Source: Campylobacteraceae bacterium
GTDB lineage: Bacteria; Campylobacterota; Campylobacteria; Campylobacterales; Campylobacteraceae
Length of the DNA: 5,360 bases
Direction: 5' to 3'
Assembly (NCBI GenBank): GCA_012521935.1
Contig: JAAYLJ010000205.1
Span: 1-5,360 of the forward strand
Position numbers and translations under genes: made by a program. Position 1 is the stretch's first letter. Every line of letters begins with the position of its first letter. This document shows positions 1 through 5,360 of this stretch, one piece after another. The notes under the pieces are model-generated. The model did not search any database. It was given only the letters and a program-made list of their open reading frames with translations, and was not told the DNA's origin.

Positions 1-122
1 AACCCAACTCCAAACCAAAGGATAAAGAAAGAAAAAAGCAACCCTTCAAGCGCAATGAGGCCAAGCCCTATGGCAAGCAGTGGCAAAAATCCAAGCCCAC
101 TAGCTGTTTTTAGAGCTTCCAT
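1..122 (-). CDS. NfeD-family membrane protein, N-terminal part (runs off the window)
   Basis: The reverse strand opens with ATG at 122-120 and stays open to the left edge, giving 40 residues beginning MEALKTASGLGFLPLLAIGL. The visible part is a hydrophobic N-terminus with Glu in the first membrane segment, followed by a Phe/Trp/Gly-rich second stretch (LLFSFFILWFGVG). That pattern is typical of the short NfeD proteins (E. coli YbbJ class), whose membrane helices precede a C-terminal OB-fold domain. The OB domain would lie outside the window. The start overlaps the end of the SPFH gene by 23 nt in another frame, and an AAAGGA Shine-Dalgarno sits 7 nt upstream. NfeD genes normally sit directly beside SPFH genes, and the pair is thought to act together in membrane microdomains; this context supports the call more than the short sequence alone. 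Only the family is claimed, because whether this is the short or the long (ClpP-protease-fused) NfeD cannot be proven here. An N-terminus starting straight in the membrane favours the short form. Confidence 0.75.
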   Translation of the reverse strand, partial: MEALKTASGLGFLPLLAIGLGLIALEGLLFSFFILWFGVG

Positions 123-1026
123 TACTTATTCCTTTGAAAAATGCGTCGCCTAGTACTGAGGTTGAACCAATGATTTGTGAAACTTCATATGGGAGTATCA
201 TCTTATCAGTTGAGTCGCTACTAGCAAGTGCTTTGAAGGCTTCTACTCTATCTTTTGCTAGCAAAAATTCAGCTGCTTGTTTGTTTTCAGACATTGCCTT
301 ATTTATAAGATTCATAGCCTCTTGTTGCCCAGCAGCAACTCTTTCTTGCTCATATTTTTTAGCATCTGCCATTCGCTCAATCGCCTCAGCTTTTAAGATT
401 TCGCTTTGCTTATAAGCTTCTGCTTCTCGTATTTGCGCCTCTTTTGCTGCCTCAGCCTTAGTTTGAATGGCTCTTTTTTCTCTCTCAGCTTCCATTTGCA
501 TATTCATAGCTTTTTCAATGGAAGGGGGAACTGATATGTCAGATATTTCAACTCTAGTAACTTTTATGCCCCAGTTTGTGGCAGCACTTCCAAGTTCCAT
601 CTGTAGTTTTGCATTTAACCCTTCTCTATTTGAAAGTGTATCATCCAAGTCCATCCCACCAATCTCAGCTCTTAAGGTAGTCATGGCTAAATTTGCAATG
701 GCCTTTTTAAAATTCATCACATTGTAAGTAGCCATGGCAGCATCTTCAACCTTACAAAAAACTATCCCATCTATTGAAATGTTGACATTATCTTTTGTAA
801 TGACTGCTTGTTTTTCTATGTCAACTAACTGTTCTCTTGAGGTTAAAATATCTCTTATATTGTCTATCATAGGGATTATAAGATGAAGTCCTCCATGAAG
901 TATTTTATGAAATCTTCCAAGTCTTTCTACTACATAAAGATCAGATTGTGGGACAATCTTCACACTTTTTGTAACTAAAACAATGACCAAAAAAATCAGC
1001 GCAATGGCAAAAACACCTAAATCCAT
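100..1026 (-). CDS. SPFH/band 7 membrane protein, QmcA/paraslipin type
   Basis: This is a 308-residue stomatin-like protein of the slipin/paraslipin (QmcA, HflK/C-like) group, a membrane-anchored oligomeric scaffold thought to organise membrane microdomains and protein quality control. In order it shows one N-terminal transmembrane helix (about residues 3-18) and an SPFH domain (about 22-185) with the family hallmarks ERLGRF (34-39), GGLHLIIPMID (45-55), VITKDN (75-80), MDLDDTLSNRE (125-135) and WGIKVTRVEISDI (152-164). After these come the AEREKRA motif (180-186), an Ala/Glu/Lys-rich coiled coil (about 180-250) and a short tail. Length and motif order match full-length QmcA-type proteins, so it appears intact. 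ATG at 1026-1024 has AAAGGAG 5 nt upstream. The gene follows the DUF1858 gene after 60 nt and overlaps the NfeD gene, its usual partner. The exact cellular role in this organism is not known; family assignment is very secure, but equivalence to E. coli qmcA is an inference from motifs and the NfeD neighbour. Confidence 0.95.
   Translation of the reverse strand: MDLGVFAIALIFLVIVLVTKSVKIVPQSDLYVVERLGRFHKILHGGLHLIIPMIDNIRDILTSREQLVDIEKQAVITKDNVNISIDGIVFCKVEDAAMATYNVMNFKKAIANLAMTTLRAEIGGMDLDDTLSNREGLNAKLQMELGSAATNWGIKVTRVEISDISVPPSIEKAMNMQMEAEREKRAIQTKAEAAKEAQIREAEAYKQSEILKAEAIERMADAKKYEQERVAAGQQEAMNLINKAMSENKQAAEFLLAKDRVEAFKALASSDSTDKMILPYEVSQIIGSTSVLGDAFFKGISNGSSKNS
130..135 (-). promoter_or_regulatory. 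Shine-Dalgarno site of the NfeD gene, inside the SPFH coding region
   Basis: AAAGGA on the minus strand lies 7 nt before the ATG at 122-120 and within the last codons of the upstream SPFH gene. It supports the ATG that makes the two genes overlap by 23 nt, and fits translational coupling of the SPFH/NfeD pair. Confidence 0.65.
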
Positions 1027-1031
1027 CCTAT

Positions 1032-1055
1032 CTCCTTTAAAATCTTATTTTAAAG
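1032..1055 (-). promoter_or_regulatory. SD of the SPFH gene overlapped by an AU-rich hairpin
   Basis: On the minus strand CTTTAAAAT, a 3-nt loop AAG, then ATTTTAAAG form a perfect 9-bp inverted repeat (1035-1055 on the plus strand). The right arm's last AAAG is the start of the AAAGGAG Shine-Dalgarno (1038-1032), 5 nt before the SPFH ATG. In the operon mRNA this could fold into a weak hairpin that partly hides the ribosome-binding site. The repeat is visible in the sequence; a regulatory effect is inference, and with only two G-C pairs the stem would be marginally stable. Confidence 0.4.
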
Positions 1056-1086
1056 TTTACCATCTTATCTTTTATAAAATAGCCTC

Positions 1087-1599
1087 TTAAGATTTTTTAC
1101 TATTTAATATAAATGTTTCAAAAAAACCATCATCTTTTTCTTTATAGTAAATCTCAAATTCACTATTTTTCATATGCTCAATGAGAGGAGATGGCAAAAA
1201 ATCACTATCAATTCTAAGTACTCCCTCTTGTTCCATACTTTTTAAAGCCCTGCTAATCACTGCTAAAGGATTATTATTTTCATTTAAAATCTCATTTGCA
1301 TTAAAGATTTTATCTGGCTCTTTTAGCCAACTTGGTTTGCTTTGCTTTTTTGATTTGTCTTTATTTTCTTCAACAATTAATGGTTGATTTTTCTTTTGTC
1401 TAAGTGCATTTAAAAGTTCAATTGGCTCCATATTTCCAAGAAGAGCAGCCTGCTTAATGGTAGCAAGTTTAGCTAGAGTTCTTTTTAGGATTGGATTTTT
1501 AAGCTTTTGAAATCTTGGATTTAACTCCACTAAAAAATCCTCCAACTCTGGATATGTTTTTAAAAGATCCGCTATCTTAACCTCATAATTAATCTCCAT
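1087..1599 (-). CDS. DUF1858 domain protein with probable DUF2249-like C-terminal domain
   Basis: This 170-residue soluble protein has no signal peptide or membrane segment. Residues about 7-67 match the DUF1858 pattern: a YPEL helix (16-19), then F-x-x-LKNPILKRTLAKLATIKQAA (30-52) and a final helix ending in LLNALR (62-67). A Lys/Asn/Glu/Ser-rich linker follows (about 68-93). Residues about 95-165 look like a DUF2249-type (SirA/TusA-like fold) domain, with a helix ISRALKSM (115-122), strand GVLRIDSDFLPSPLI (126-140) and the closing YYKEKDDGFFE (151-161). Two-domain DUF1858-DUF2249 proteins exist, but their function is not established. There is no cysteine anywhere, so Fe-S or thiol chemistry of the kind suggested for other DUF1858 and TusA-like proteins is ruled out here. 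ATG at 1599-1597 has a strong AAGGAGG 4 nt upstream and lies 16 nt after the channel gene stop, so the two are surely co-transcribed. The N-terminal domain is well supported; the C-terminal assignment is a pattern judgement. Confidence 0.85.
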   Translation of the reverse strand: MEINYEVKIADLLKTYPELEDFLVELNPRFQKLKNPILKRTLAKLATIKQAALLGNMEPIELLNALRQKKNQPLIVEENKDKSKKQSKPSWLKEPDKIFNANEILNENNNPLAVISRALKSMEQEGVLRIDSDFLPSPLIEHMKNSEFEIYYKEKDDGFFETFILNSKKS

Positions 1600-1603
1600 C
1601 TCC

Positions 1604-1610
1604 CCTCCTT
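1604..1610 (-). promoter_or_regulatory. Strong Shine-Dalgarno of the DUF1858 gene
   Basis: AAGGAGG on the minus strand fills the 16-nt gap after the channel gene stop codon (TAG, 1618-1616) and lies 4 nt before the ATG at 1599. It is the strongest ribosome-binding site in the operon and fixes the start of the gene. Confidence 0.7.
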
Positions 1611-1615
1611 GTAAG

Positions 1616-2812
1616 CTATCTCATTTGATAAGGCTTTAGTCCAAACTCTTTTAAAACTGAAAAAGCATGATCAAAAATATCTGATTGTATATTTTCATAC
1701 TCAGTCCAAACAGTAGTATCTGTAAAACAGTAAATTTCTAGTGGCAATCCATGCTCTTTTGGAGAGAGTTGCCTAACCATAGTTGTCATTCTTTTACTAA
1801 TTCTTGGATGGTTTTTTAAGTAAGTATCCAAATAAGCCCTATAAGTTCCAAGATTTGTAAGTCTTCTTCCATTTAATGCAACAGAGAGATCAAAATCTTT
1901 ATTAAAATCCCCTATCTCTTTCTCTTTATCTTCAAGATAAGGAGCTAAAAGATTTGCTTTTTTTAGCCTTTTAATATCCTCATCACTTAAAAATCCTATA
2001 CTTTTAACATCTATATATACAGATCTTTTTATCCTTCTTCCACCAGCCTCTTGCATCCCTCGCCAGTTTTTAAATGAGTCTGAAACAAGAGCGTAAGTTG
2101 GAATGGTTGTTATGGTTTTATCAAAGTTTCTAACCTTAACTACATTAAGGCCAATGTCTATAACATCTCCATCAGCGCCATATTTTGGCATCTCTATCCA
2201 ATCACCAATTTGAACCATTTTGTTTGTAGTAAGTTGCAAACTTGCACTAAATCCTAAAATGGTATCTTTAAAAACAAGCATCAATACTGCCGACATTGCT
2301 CCAAGCCCGCTTAAGATAGCAATTGGAGATTTATGCACTAAAACTGAAATTATATAAACTAAAGCAACAAGTCCTAAAATGAGTTTTGCACTTTGTAAGA
2401 TGGTTTTAAACGCAAGCGATGCGCTATGTCTTGCGAAAAATAGATTAAATATTTTATCTAATATGGAGTAAGTAAGTAAAAGTGCGGAAATGATTATCCA
2501 AAGCGAAACAGTCACAGTCAAAAGCTCATAAACTAGCCCATCTTCTATCCAAATATCGGCTTGATACTGGACTATTATCCCTTGAAGTAGTAGAGCAAAT
2601 CGTTTCATTAAAGTAGAGCCAATGAAGATTTTAGTAAAGACATTTCTCTTTTTTGCCTCAACTTTTCTAAGCACCTTAAATACAACACCATGAAGTAAAA
2701 AATGGATAATGATTGCTGTTAAAATAATGATGATAAGTATGAAACCACTAACTACTGATAGTGTAGGTTCTATGCCAATAGACTTTAAAAAAGTAATTAA
2801 GTAAGCTTTCAT
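1616..2812 (-). CDS. MscS-family mechanosensitive channel, YbdG/MscM type
   Basis: This 398-residue inner-membrane protein of the MscS superfamily closely resembles the E. coli YbdG (miniconductance, MscM-type) branch. These channels open under membrane tension and release solutes during osmotic downshift. About five membrane segments are visible: residues 18-44, 69-86, 93-118, 142-160, and the pore-lining helix about 163-195 with the Gly/Ala-rich LSGLGAMSAVLMLVFKD core. The beta domain follows, with YbdG-type signatures IGDWIEMPKYGADGDV (202-217), DKTITTIPTYALVSDSFKNW (231-250) and GGRRIKRS (257-264). YbdG-like proteins also carry an extra segment absent from small MscS; here it is about 265-345 (LSDEDIKRLKKANLLAPYL), then the alpha/beta C-terminal domain with LPLEIYCFT (356-364). 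Length is close to the 415 residues of E. coli YbdG, so the gene looks complete. ATG at 2812-2810 has AAGGGAG 4 nt upstream. It is the first gene of the leftward operon, just downstream of an extended -10 promoter. No MscS helper proteins are nearby. Confidence 0.95.
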   Translation of the reverse strand: MKAYLITFLKSIGIEPTLSVVSGFILIIIILTAIIIHFLLHGVVFKVLRKVEAKKRNVFTKIFIGSTLMKRFALLLQGIIVQYQADIWIEDGLVYELLTVTVSLWIIISALLLTYSILDKIFNLFFARHSASLAFKTILQSAKLILGLVALVYIISVLVHKSPIAILSGLGAMSAVLMLVFKDTILGFSASLQLTTNKMVQIGDWIEMPKYGADGDVIDIGLNVVKVRNFDKTITTIPTYALVSDSFKNWRGMQEAGGRRIKRSVYIDVKSIGFLSDEDIKRLKKANLLAPYLEDKEKEIGDFNKDFDLSVALNGRRLTNLGTYRAYLDTYLKNHPRISKRMTTMVRQLSPKEHGLPLEIYCFTDTTVWTEYENIQSDIFDHAFSVLKEFGLKPYQMR

Positions 2813-2816
2813 CTAA

Positions 2817-2823
2817 CTCCCTT
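2817..2823 (-). promoter_or_regulatory. Shine-Dalgarno of the channel gene
   Basis: AAGGGAG on the minus strand stands 4 nt before the ATG at 2812-2810. It supports this start as the first residue of the channel protein. Confidence 0.6.
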
Positions 2824-2889
2824 AAAGCTTAATTTTAAGCGCGATTATAACATATGAGGCTCTTTTTTCATTGAGCAAGATTAAGCTTT
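2824..2889. repeat. 10-bp inverted repeat in the divergent promoter region
   Basis: AAAGCTTAAT (2824-2833) and ATTAAGCTTT (2880-2889) are exact reverse complements, 46 bp apart, flanking the leftward -10 box. A separate tight palindrome, GCTTAA-TT-TTAAGC (2827-2840), overlaps the left arm at the expected transcription start. These could be operator sites for a regulator of the divergent genes, but in DNA this AT-rich chance repeats of this length are possible. No regulator gene is in the window. Confidence 0.35.
2844..2852 (-). promoter_or_regulatory. Extended -10 promoter of the leftward operon
   Basis: On the minus strand TGTTATAAT is a perfect extended -10 element (TG-N-TATAAT). No convincing -35 hexamer is found 16-18 nt upstream (AATGAA at 17), which is typical when an extended -10 is present. 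Transcription should begin near 2837, giving a leader of about 25 nt before the channel ATG at 2812. It is the only good promoter seen ahead of the four-gene cluster, so it probably drives all of it. Confidence 0.65.
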
Positions 2890-2899
2890 TACATCTGCA

Positions 2900-2928
2900 T
2901 TGTTTTCAATTCTTTCTTAAGTTATAAT
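2900..2928 (+). promoter_or_regulatory. Sigma-70-type promoter of the ATPase gene
   Basis: TTGTTT (2900-2905) and a perfect TATAAT (2923-2928) are separated by 17 bp, the optimal spacing for a housekeeping sigma promoter. Transcription would begin near 2935, leaving a leader of about 25 nt before the ATG at 2960. It lies back to back with the leftward promoter, with the two -10 boxes 73 bp apart. Confidence 0.7.
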
Positions 2929-2949
2929 AATTCTTTTTAAGTAAAGATT

Positions 2950-2953
2950 GGAG
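2950..2953 (+). promoter_or_regulatory. Ribosome-binding site that decides the ATPase start
   Basis: GGAG stands 6 nt before ATG at 2960. An in-frame TTG at 2948 would add four residues (MEIG), but it has only a weak TAAG upstream and would itself overlap this GGAG. The ATG at 2960 is therefore preferred. Confidence 0.7.
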
Positions 2954-2959
2954 ATAGGC

Positions 2960-5290
2960 ATGGAAAATAGCTATGAAAGTCTAAAGCTTTTCTACATTGG
3001 TAAAGAGAAGGTGGATGGTGAGTATGTTCCTCTAGTTTATAAAAACAAAGATTTTTTAACTCATGCTGCCATCATTGGCATGACAGGAAGCGGAAAAACT
3101 GGGCTTGGCATATCTTTATTAGAAGAAGCTGCTATTGATAATATCCCCTCAATTATTATTGATCCAAAAGGCGATATGACAAACTTACTTCTTACTTTTC
3201 CCTCCCTAAAAGCACAAGATTTTAAACCATGGGTGGAAGAGCAAGAGGCGGCAAATAGTGGCAAAAGCGTAGATGAATTTGCAGAGGATTTAGCAAAAAC
3301 TTGGAAAAAGGGAATTGAGGGTGATTTTCAAAGTGCAAGTAGAATCCAAAAGCTAAAAGATAGCGCAAACTACACCATCTATACCCCAGGAAGTGACGCT
3401 GGAGTTCAAGTCTCCATTCTCTCATCTTTTAACGCTCCTTCAAAAGAGGTTATGGAAGATGAGGAGCTTTTTACATCTTTAGTAACTTCTACTTCATCTT
3501 CTATCCTAGCTTTAATTGGAGAAAAGAGTGATTCAAACTCCAAAGAGATGGTTTTATTAAATAGTATATTTTTTGAAAATTTTAAAAACGGTAAAAATCT
3601 TTTGCTTGAAGAGTTAATTTCTCAAATCATCACGCCATCATTTGAAAAAATTGGAGTATTTAGCCTTGAGACTTTTTATCCAAAAGATGAAAGGTTAAAA
3701 CTAGCATTGAAACTAAATGCGCTCATAGCAAATCCATCTTTTTCATCATGGATAAAAGGTGAGAGTTTAAATATTTCTAAAATGCTTTATGATGAAAACG
3801 GCAAGGCAAATGTCTCCATTTTTACCATCTCTCATCTAAGTGATTCTCAAAGAATGTTTTTTGTTACCATACTTTTAAATGAAATTCTAACTTGGATGAG
3901 AAGGCAAGAGGGGACAAGTTCGCTTAAAGCTCTTTTATATATGGATGAGATTTTTGGGTACTTCCCACCACTTGGAAATCCACCATCAAAAGAGCCAATG
4001 CTTACCCTTTTAAAGCAAGCTAGAGGCTTTGGAGTTGGAGTAGTTTTAGCTACTCAAAACCCAGTTGATATTGACTATAAAGGGCTTTCAAATATAGGGA
4101 CTTGGTTTCTAGGAAGACTTCAAACAAAACAGGATATTAACCGAGTTATAGATGGACTTAGTGGGACAGATTTAAATAAAAACGAAATCGCCAATTTGCT
4201 TTTAAGTTTGGAAAAAAGAAATTTTATCTTAAGCAGCGCTAGCGAAGATGGGATAAAGCTTTTTAAAACAAGATGGGCGCTCTCATACCTAAAAGGCCCA
4301 CTTACAAAAGATGGGATTAGCTCTTTAATGAAAGATACAAAAAAGAAGATTGAAACAAGTGGGCCCAAAAAACATGAAACAGGGGAGTTAAATGCGCAAA
4401 AACCTATCATCTTAAGCACATTGCCTCAAAAATACCTCTACCGATCTCATAAAGAGTCTTACAAAATGTTGCCATTTTTACTTTGTAGCTCAACCATCTC
4501 ATTTGCAAGCACCCCGCTTGAAATTAATACTAAAAAAGAGGTCTTATATAAATACTACTTAGCAAAAGAGCAAAAGAATATAGATTTTTTTGATTATGAG
4601 CTTTTAGAAAGTGAAAATTTAAGTGAGCAAAAAAGGGGAGAAACCCTTTTTTATGAACTGCCAGCTTTTATACAAAATGAGAAAAATTTAACTTCTTTAC
4701 AGAAAAAGTTTACTGATTTTCTTTATCAAAATGAGAAATTTACCATATATAAAAATGACGAATTAAAGCTTACTTCAAAAGCTAATGAAAGCTTGGATGA
4801 TTTTAAACTAAGAGTAAAAGATAGGCAAAATGAGAGAGTAGATGAAGAGGTAGATAGATTAAAAACTAAATTCAAAAAACAAAACGATAGTTTAGATATG
4901 AAACTATCAAGGCTTTATGAAAGAGTTGAAAAAGAAGAAAGAAAGGTGAGTGCAAAAAGAACAGATTCCATCATTAACATAGGAACTTTAGTTTTAGGTG
5001 CATTTTTTGGTAGCAAAAATAGCAGATCAGCCTCCATTGGAAAAGTGATGAGTGGGGCTAAAAATGCAAATAAAATCTTAAAAGAGAACAATAATCTCTC
5101 ACTTTTACAAACTGATATAGAAAATATTTTAAGACAAAAAGAGCTTTTACAAGAGATGTTAGAAAAAGAAATTAGAGCAATCAAAGAGAGATTTGAAAAG
5201 CTAGACATAAAAGAAATTTTTATAAAACAAAAAAGATCAGATATTTACAATGTCAAATTAGAACTTTTATGGGAAGAAGAACTTGGTTAA
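2960..5290 (+). CDS. HerA/FtsK-superfamily (DUF87-like) ATPase with long coiled-coil C-terminus
   Basis: This 776-residue ATP-binding protein belongs to the HerA-FtsK group of RecA-fold motors, which pump or unwind DNA or move polymers. Walker A is GMTGSGKT (residues 40-47), followed by SIIIDPKGDMTNLL (64-77), a motif typical of HerA/DUF87/DUF853 proteins. Walker B is ALLYMDEIFGYFPP (324-337, Asp329-Glu330), followed by the sensor-like VVLATQNPVDIDY (361-373) and WFLGRLQTKQD (382-392). Between the Walker motifs is an insert that includes a family block, IQKLKDSANYTIYTPGSDAG (129-148). After about residue 450 there is no further motor motif. A roughly 330-residue extension ends in coiled coil (about 612-668), a glycine-rich hydrophobic stretch IINIGTLVLGAFFG (671-684), and a second coiled coil (about 704-760). 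There is no signal peptide. Length agrees with the uncharacterised ATP-binding proteins I recognise as similar, so it looks complete, but no specific function is known. It is transcribed alone, away from the membrane operon. HerA's partner nuclease NurA is absent. Family call is sure; DNA as substrate is inference. Confidence 0.9.
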   Translation: MENSYESLKLFYIGKEKVDGEYVPLVYKNKDFLTHAAIIGMTGSGKTGLGISLLEEAAIDNIPSIIIDPKGDMTNLLLTFPSLKAQDFKPWVEEQEAANSGKSVDEFAEDLAKTWKKGIEGDFQSASRIQKLKDSANYTIYTPGSDAGVQVSILSSFNAPSKEVMEDEELFTSLVTSTSSSILALIGEKSDSNSKEMVLLNSIFFENFKNGKNLLLEELISQIITPSFEKIGVFSLETFYPKDERLKLALKLNALIANPSFSSWIKGESLNISKMLYDENGKANVSIFTISHLSDSQRMFFVTILLNEILTWMRRQEGTSSLKALLYMDEIFGYFPPLGNPPSKEPMLTLLKQARGFGVGVVLATQNPVDIDYKGLSNIGTWFLGRLQTKQDINRVIDGLSGTDLNKNEIANLLLSLEKRNFILSSASEDGIKLFKTRWALSYLKGPLTKDGISSLMKDTKKKIETSGPKKHETGELNAQKPIILSTLPQKYLYRSHKESYKMLPFLLCSSTISFASTPLEINTKKEVLYKYYLAKEQKNIDFFDYELLESENLSEQKRGETLFYELPAFIQNEKNLTSLQKKFTDFLYQNEKFTIYKNDELKLTSKANESLDDFKLRVKDRQNERVDEEVDRLKTKFKKQNDSLDMKLSRLYERVEKEERKVSAKRTDSIINIGTLVLGAFFGSKNSRSASIGKVMSGAKNANKILKENNNLSLLQTDIENILRQKELLQEMLEKEIRAIKERFEKLDIKEIFIKQKRSDIYNVKLELLWEEELG

Positions 5291-5333
5291 TATTTTGACG
5301 AATTAATTTCCTCTTTTTAAACATTAATTTAAC

Positions 5334-5353
5334 TTTTTTTGCACCTTTATAGT
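5334..5353 (+). promoter_or_regulatory. Possible promoter of the next gene (runs to the window edge)
   Basis: The 70 bases after the ATPase stop codon are non-coding and AT-rich. They contain a T-tract ending in G (TTTTTTTG, 5334-5341) and then TATAGT (5348-5353), one base from the consensus -10. A T-rich element just upstream of the -10 is characteristic of Campylobacterota sigma-70 promoters. No good -35 box is seen. Transcription would begin at about the last base of the window, so the target gene is not visible. Confidence 0.35.
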
Positions 5354-5360
5354 GTAAAAA

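Noticed and set aside
134..727. Plus-strand open frames of 86-93 codons antisense to the SPFH gene
   Set aside because: They lie wholly within a strongly recognised gene on the other strand, have no ribosome-binding site of note, and encode Ser/Ala/Phe-rich sequence that mirrors the coiled-coil codons. They are shadows.
1056..1086. Possible internal promoter for the SPFH gene (TATAAA on the minus strand near 1073-1078)
   Set aside because: There is no usable -35 at normal spacing and no extended -10. TATAAA in AT-rich spacer DNA is expected by chance.
1181..1387. Plus-strand open frame of 68 codons antisense to the DUF1858 gene
   Set aside because: It lies within a coding gene on the opposite strand, has no family resemblance, and its composition mirrors the Lys/Asn-rich linker codons.
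3061..5208. Several minus-strand open frames of 67-99 codons antisense to the ATPase gene
   Set aside because: All are inside the well-supported ATPase reading frame, are Ser/Phe/Leu-rich as expected for antisense of Lys/Glu-rich coding DNA, and lack ribosome-binding sites and recognisable domains.
2960..5290. Reading the ATPase as a defence-system or conjugation (TraD/VirB4-like) component
   Set aside because: No nuclease, SIR2, relaxase, pilus or other defence or conjugation genes are adjacent, and no mobile-element ends or composition shift were seen.
5301..5340. Possible rho-independent terminator after the ATPase gene (TTAAA/TTTAA arms followed by seven Ts)
   Set aside because: The stem is only 5 bp and entirely A-T, too weak for an intrinsic terminator. 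The T-tract is better explained as part of a possible downstream promoter.

Overview
The window is AT-rich chromosomal DNA that reads like a Campylobacterota (epsilonproteobacterial) genome. Genes are tightly packed, codons are A/T-ending, protein segments are Lys/Asn/Ile-rich, and putative promoters have TATAAT -10 boxes embedded in T-rich DNA. The phylum is an inference from style and protein flavour. No marker gene is present to fix a species.

Layout: two transcription units diverge from an intergenic region at about 2813-2959. Leftward (minus strand) runs a four-gene cluster: a YbdG/MscM-type mechanosensitive channel (1616-2812), a cysteine-free protein with an N-terminal DUF1858 domain and a probable DUF2249-like C-terminal domain (1087-1599), a QmcA/paraslipin-type SPFH (band 7) membrane protein (100-1026), and the first 40 codons of an NfeD-family membrane protein that runs off the left edge (1-122). 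Gaps are 16 nt, 60 nt and a 23-nt overlap, each start has a Shine-Dalgarno sequence, and one good extended -10 promoter lies upstream of the channel gene. A single operon is therefore likely. Rightward (plus strand) is one large gene for a HerA/FtsK-superfamily (DUF87-like) ATPase of 776 residues with a long coiled-coil C-terminal extension (2960-5290). The last 70 bases are non-coding and may hold the promoter of the next gene.

Functionally, the left operon is a membrane-maintenance set. SPFH and NfeD proteins are established partners that organise membrane microdomains, and the MscS-type channel senses membrane tension. The small DUF1858 protein between them has no known role. The divergent ATPase also has a C-terminal hydrophobic, glycine-rich segment between two coiled coils. 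A link between it and the membrane operon is suggested only by shared intergenic DNA.

No mobile elements, CRISPR arrays, RNA genes or broken genes were seen. Most of the window is ordinary conserved housekeeping or accessory content. The uncharacterised ATPase and the DUF1858 protein are the least understood parts.
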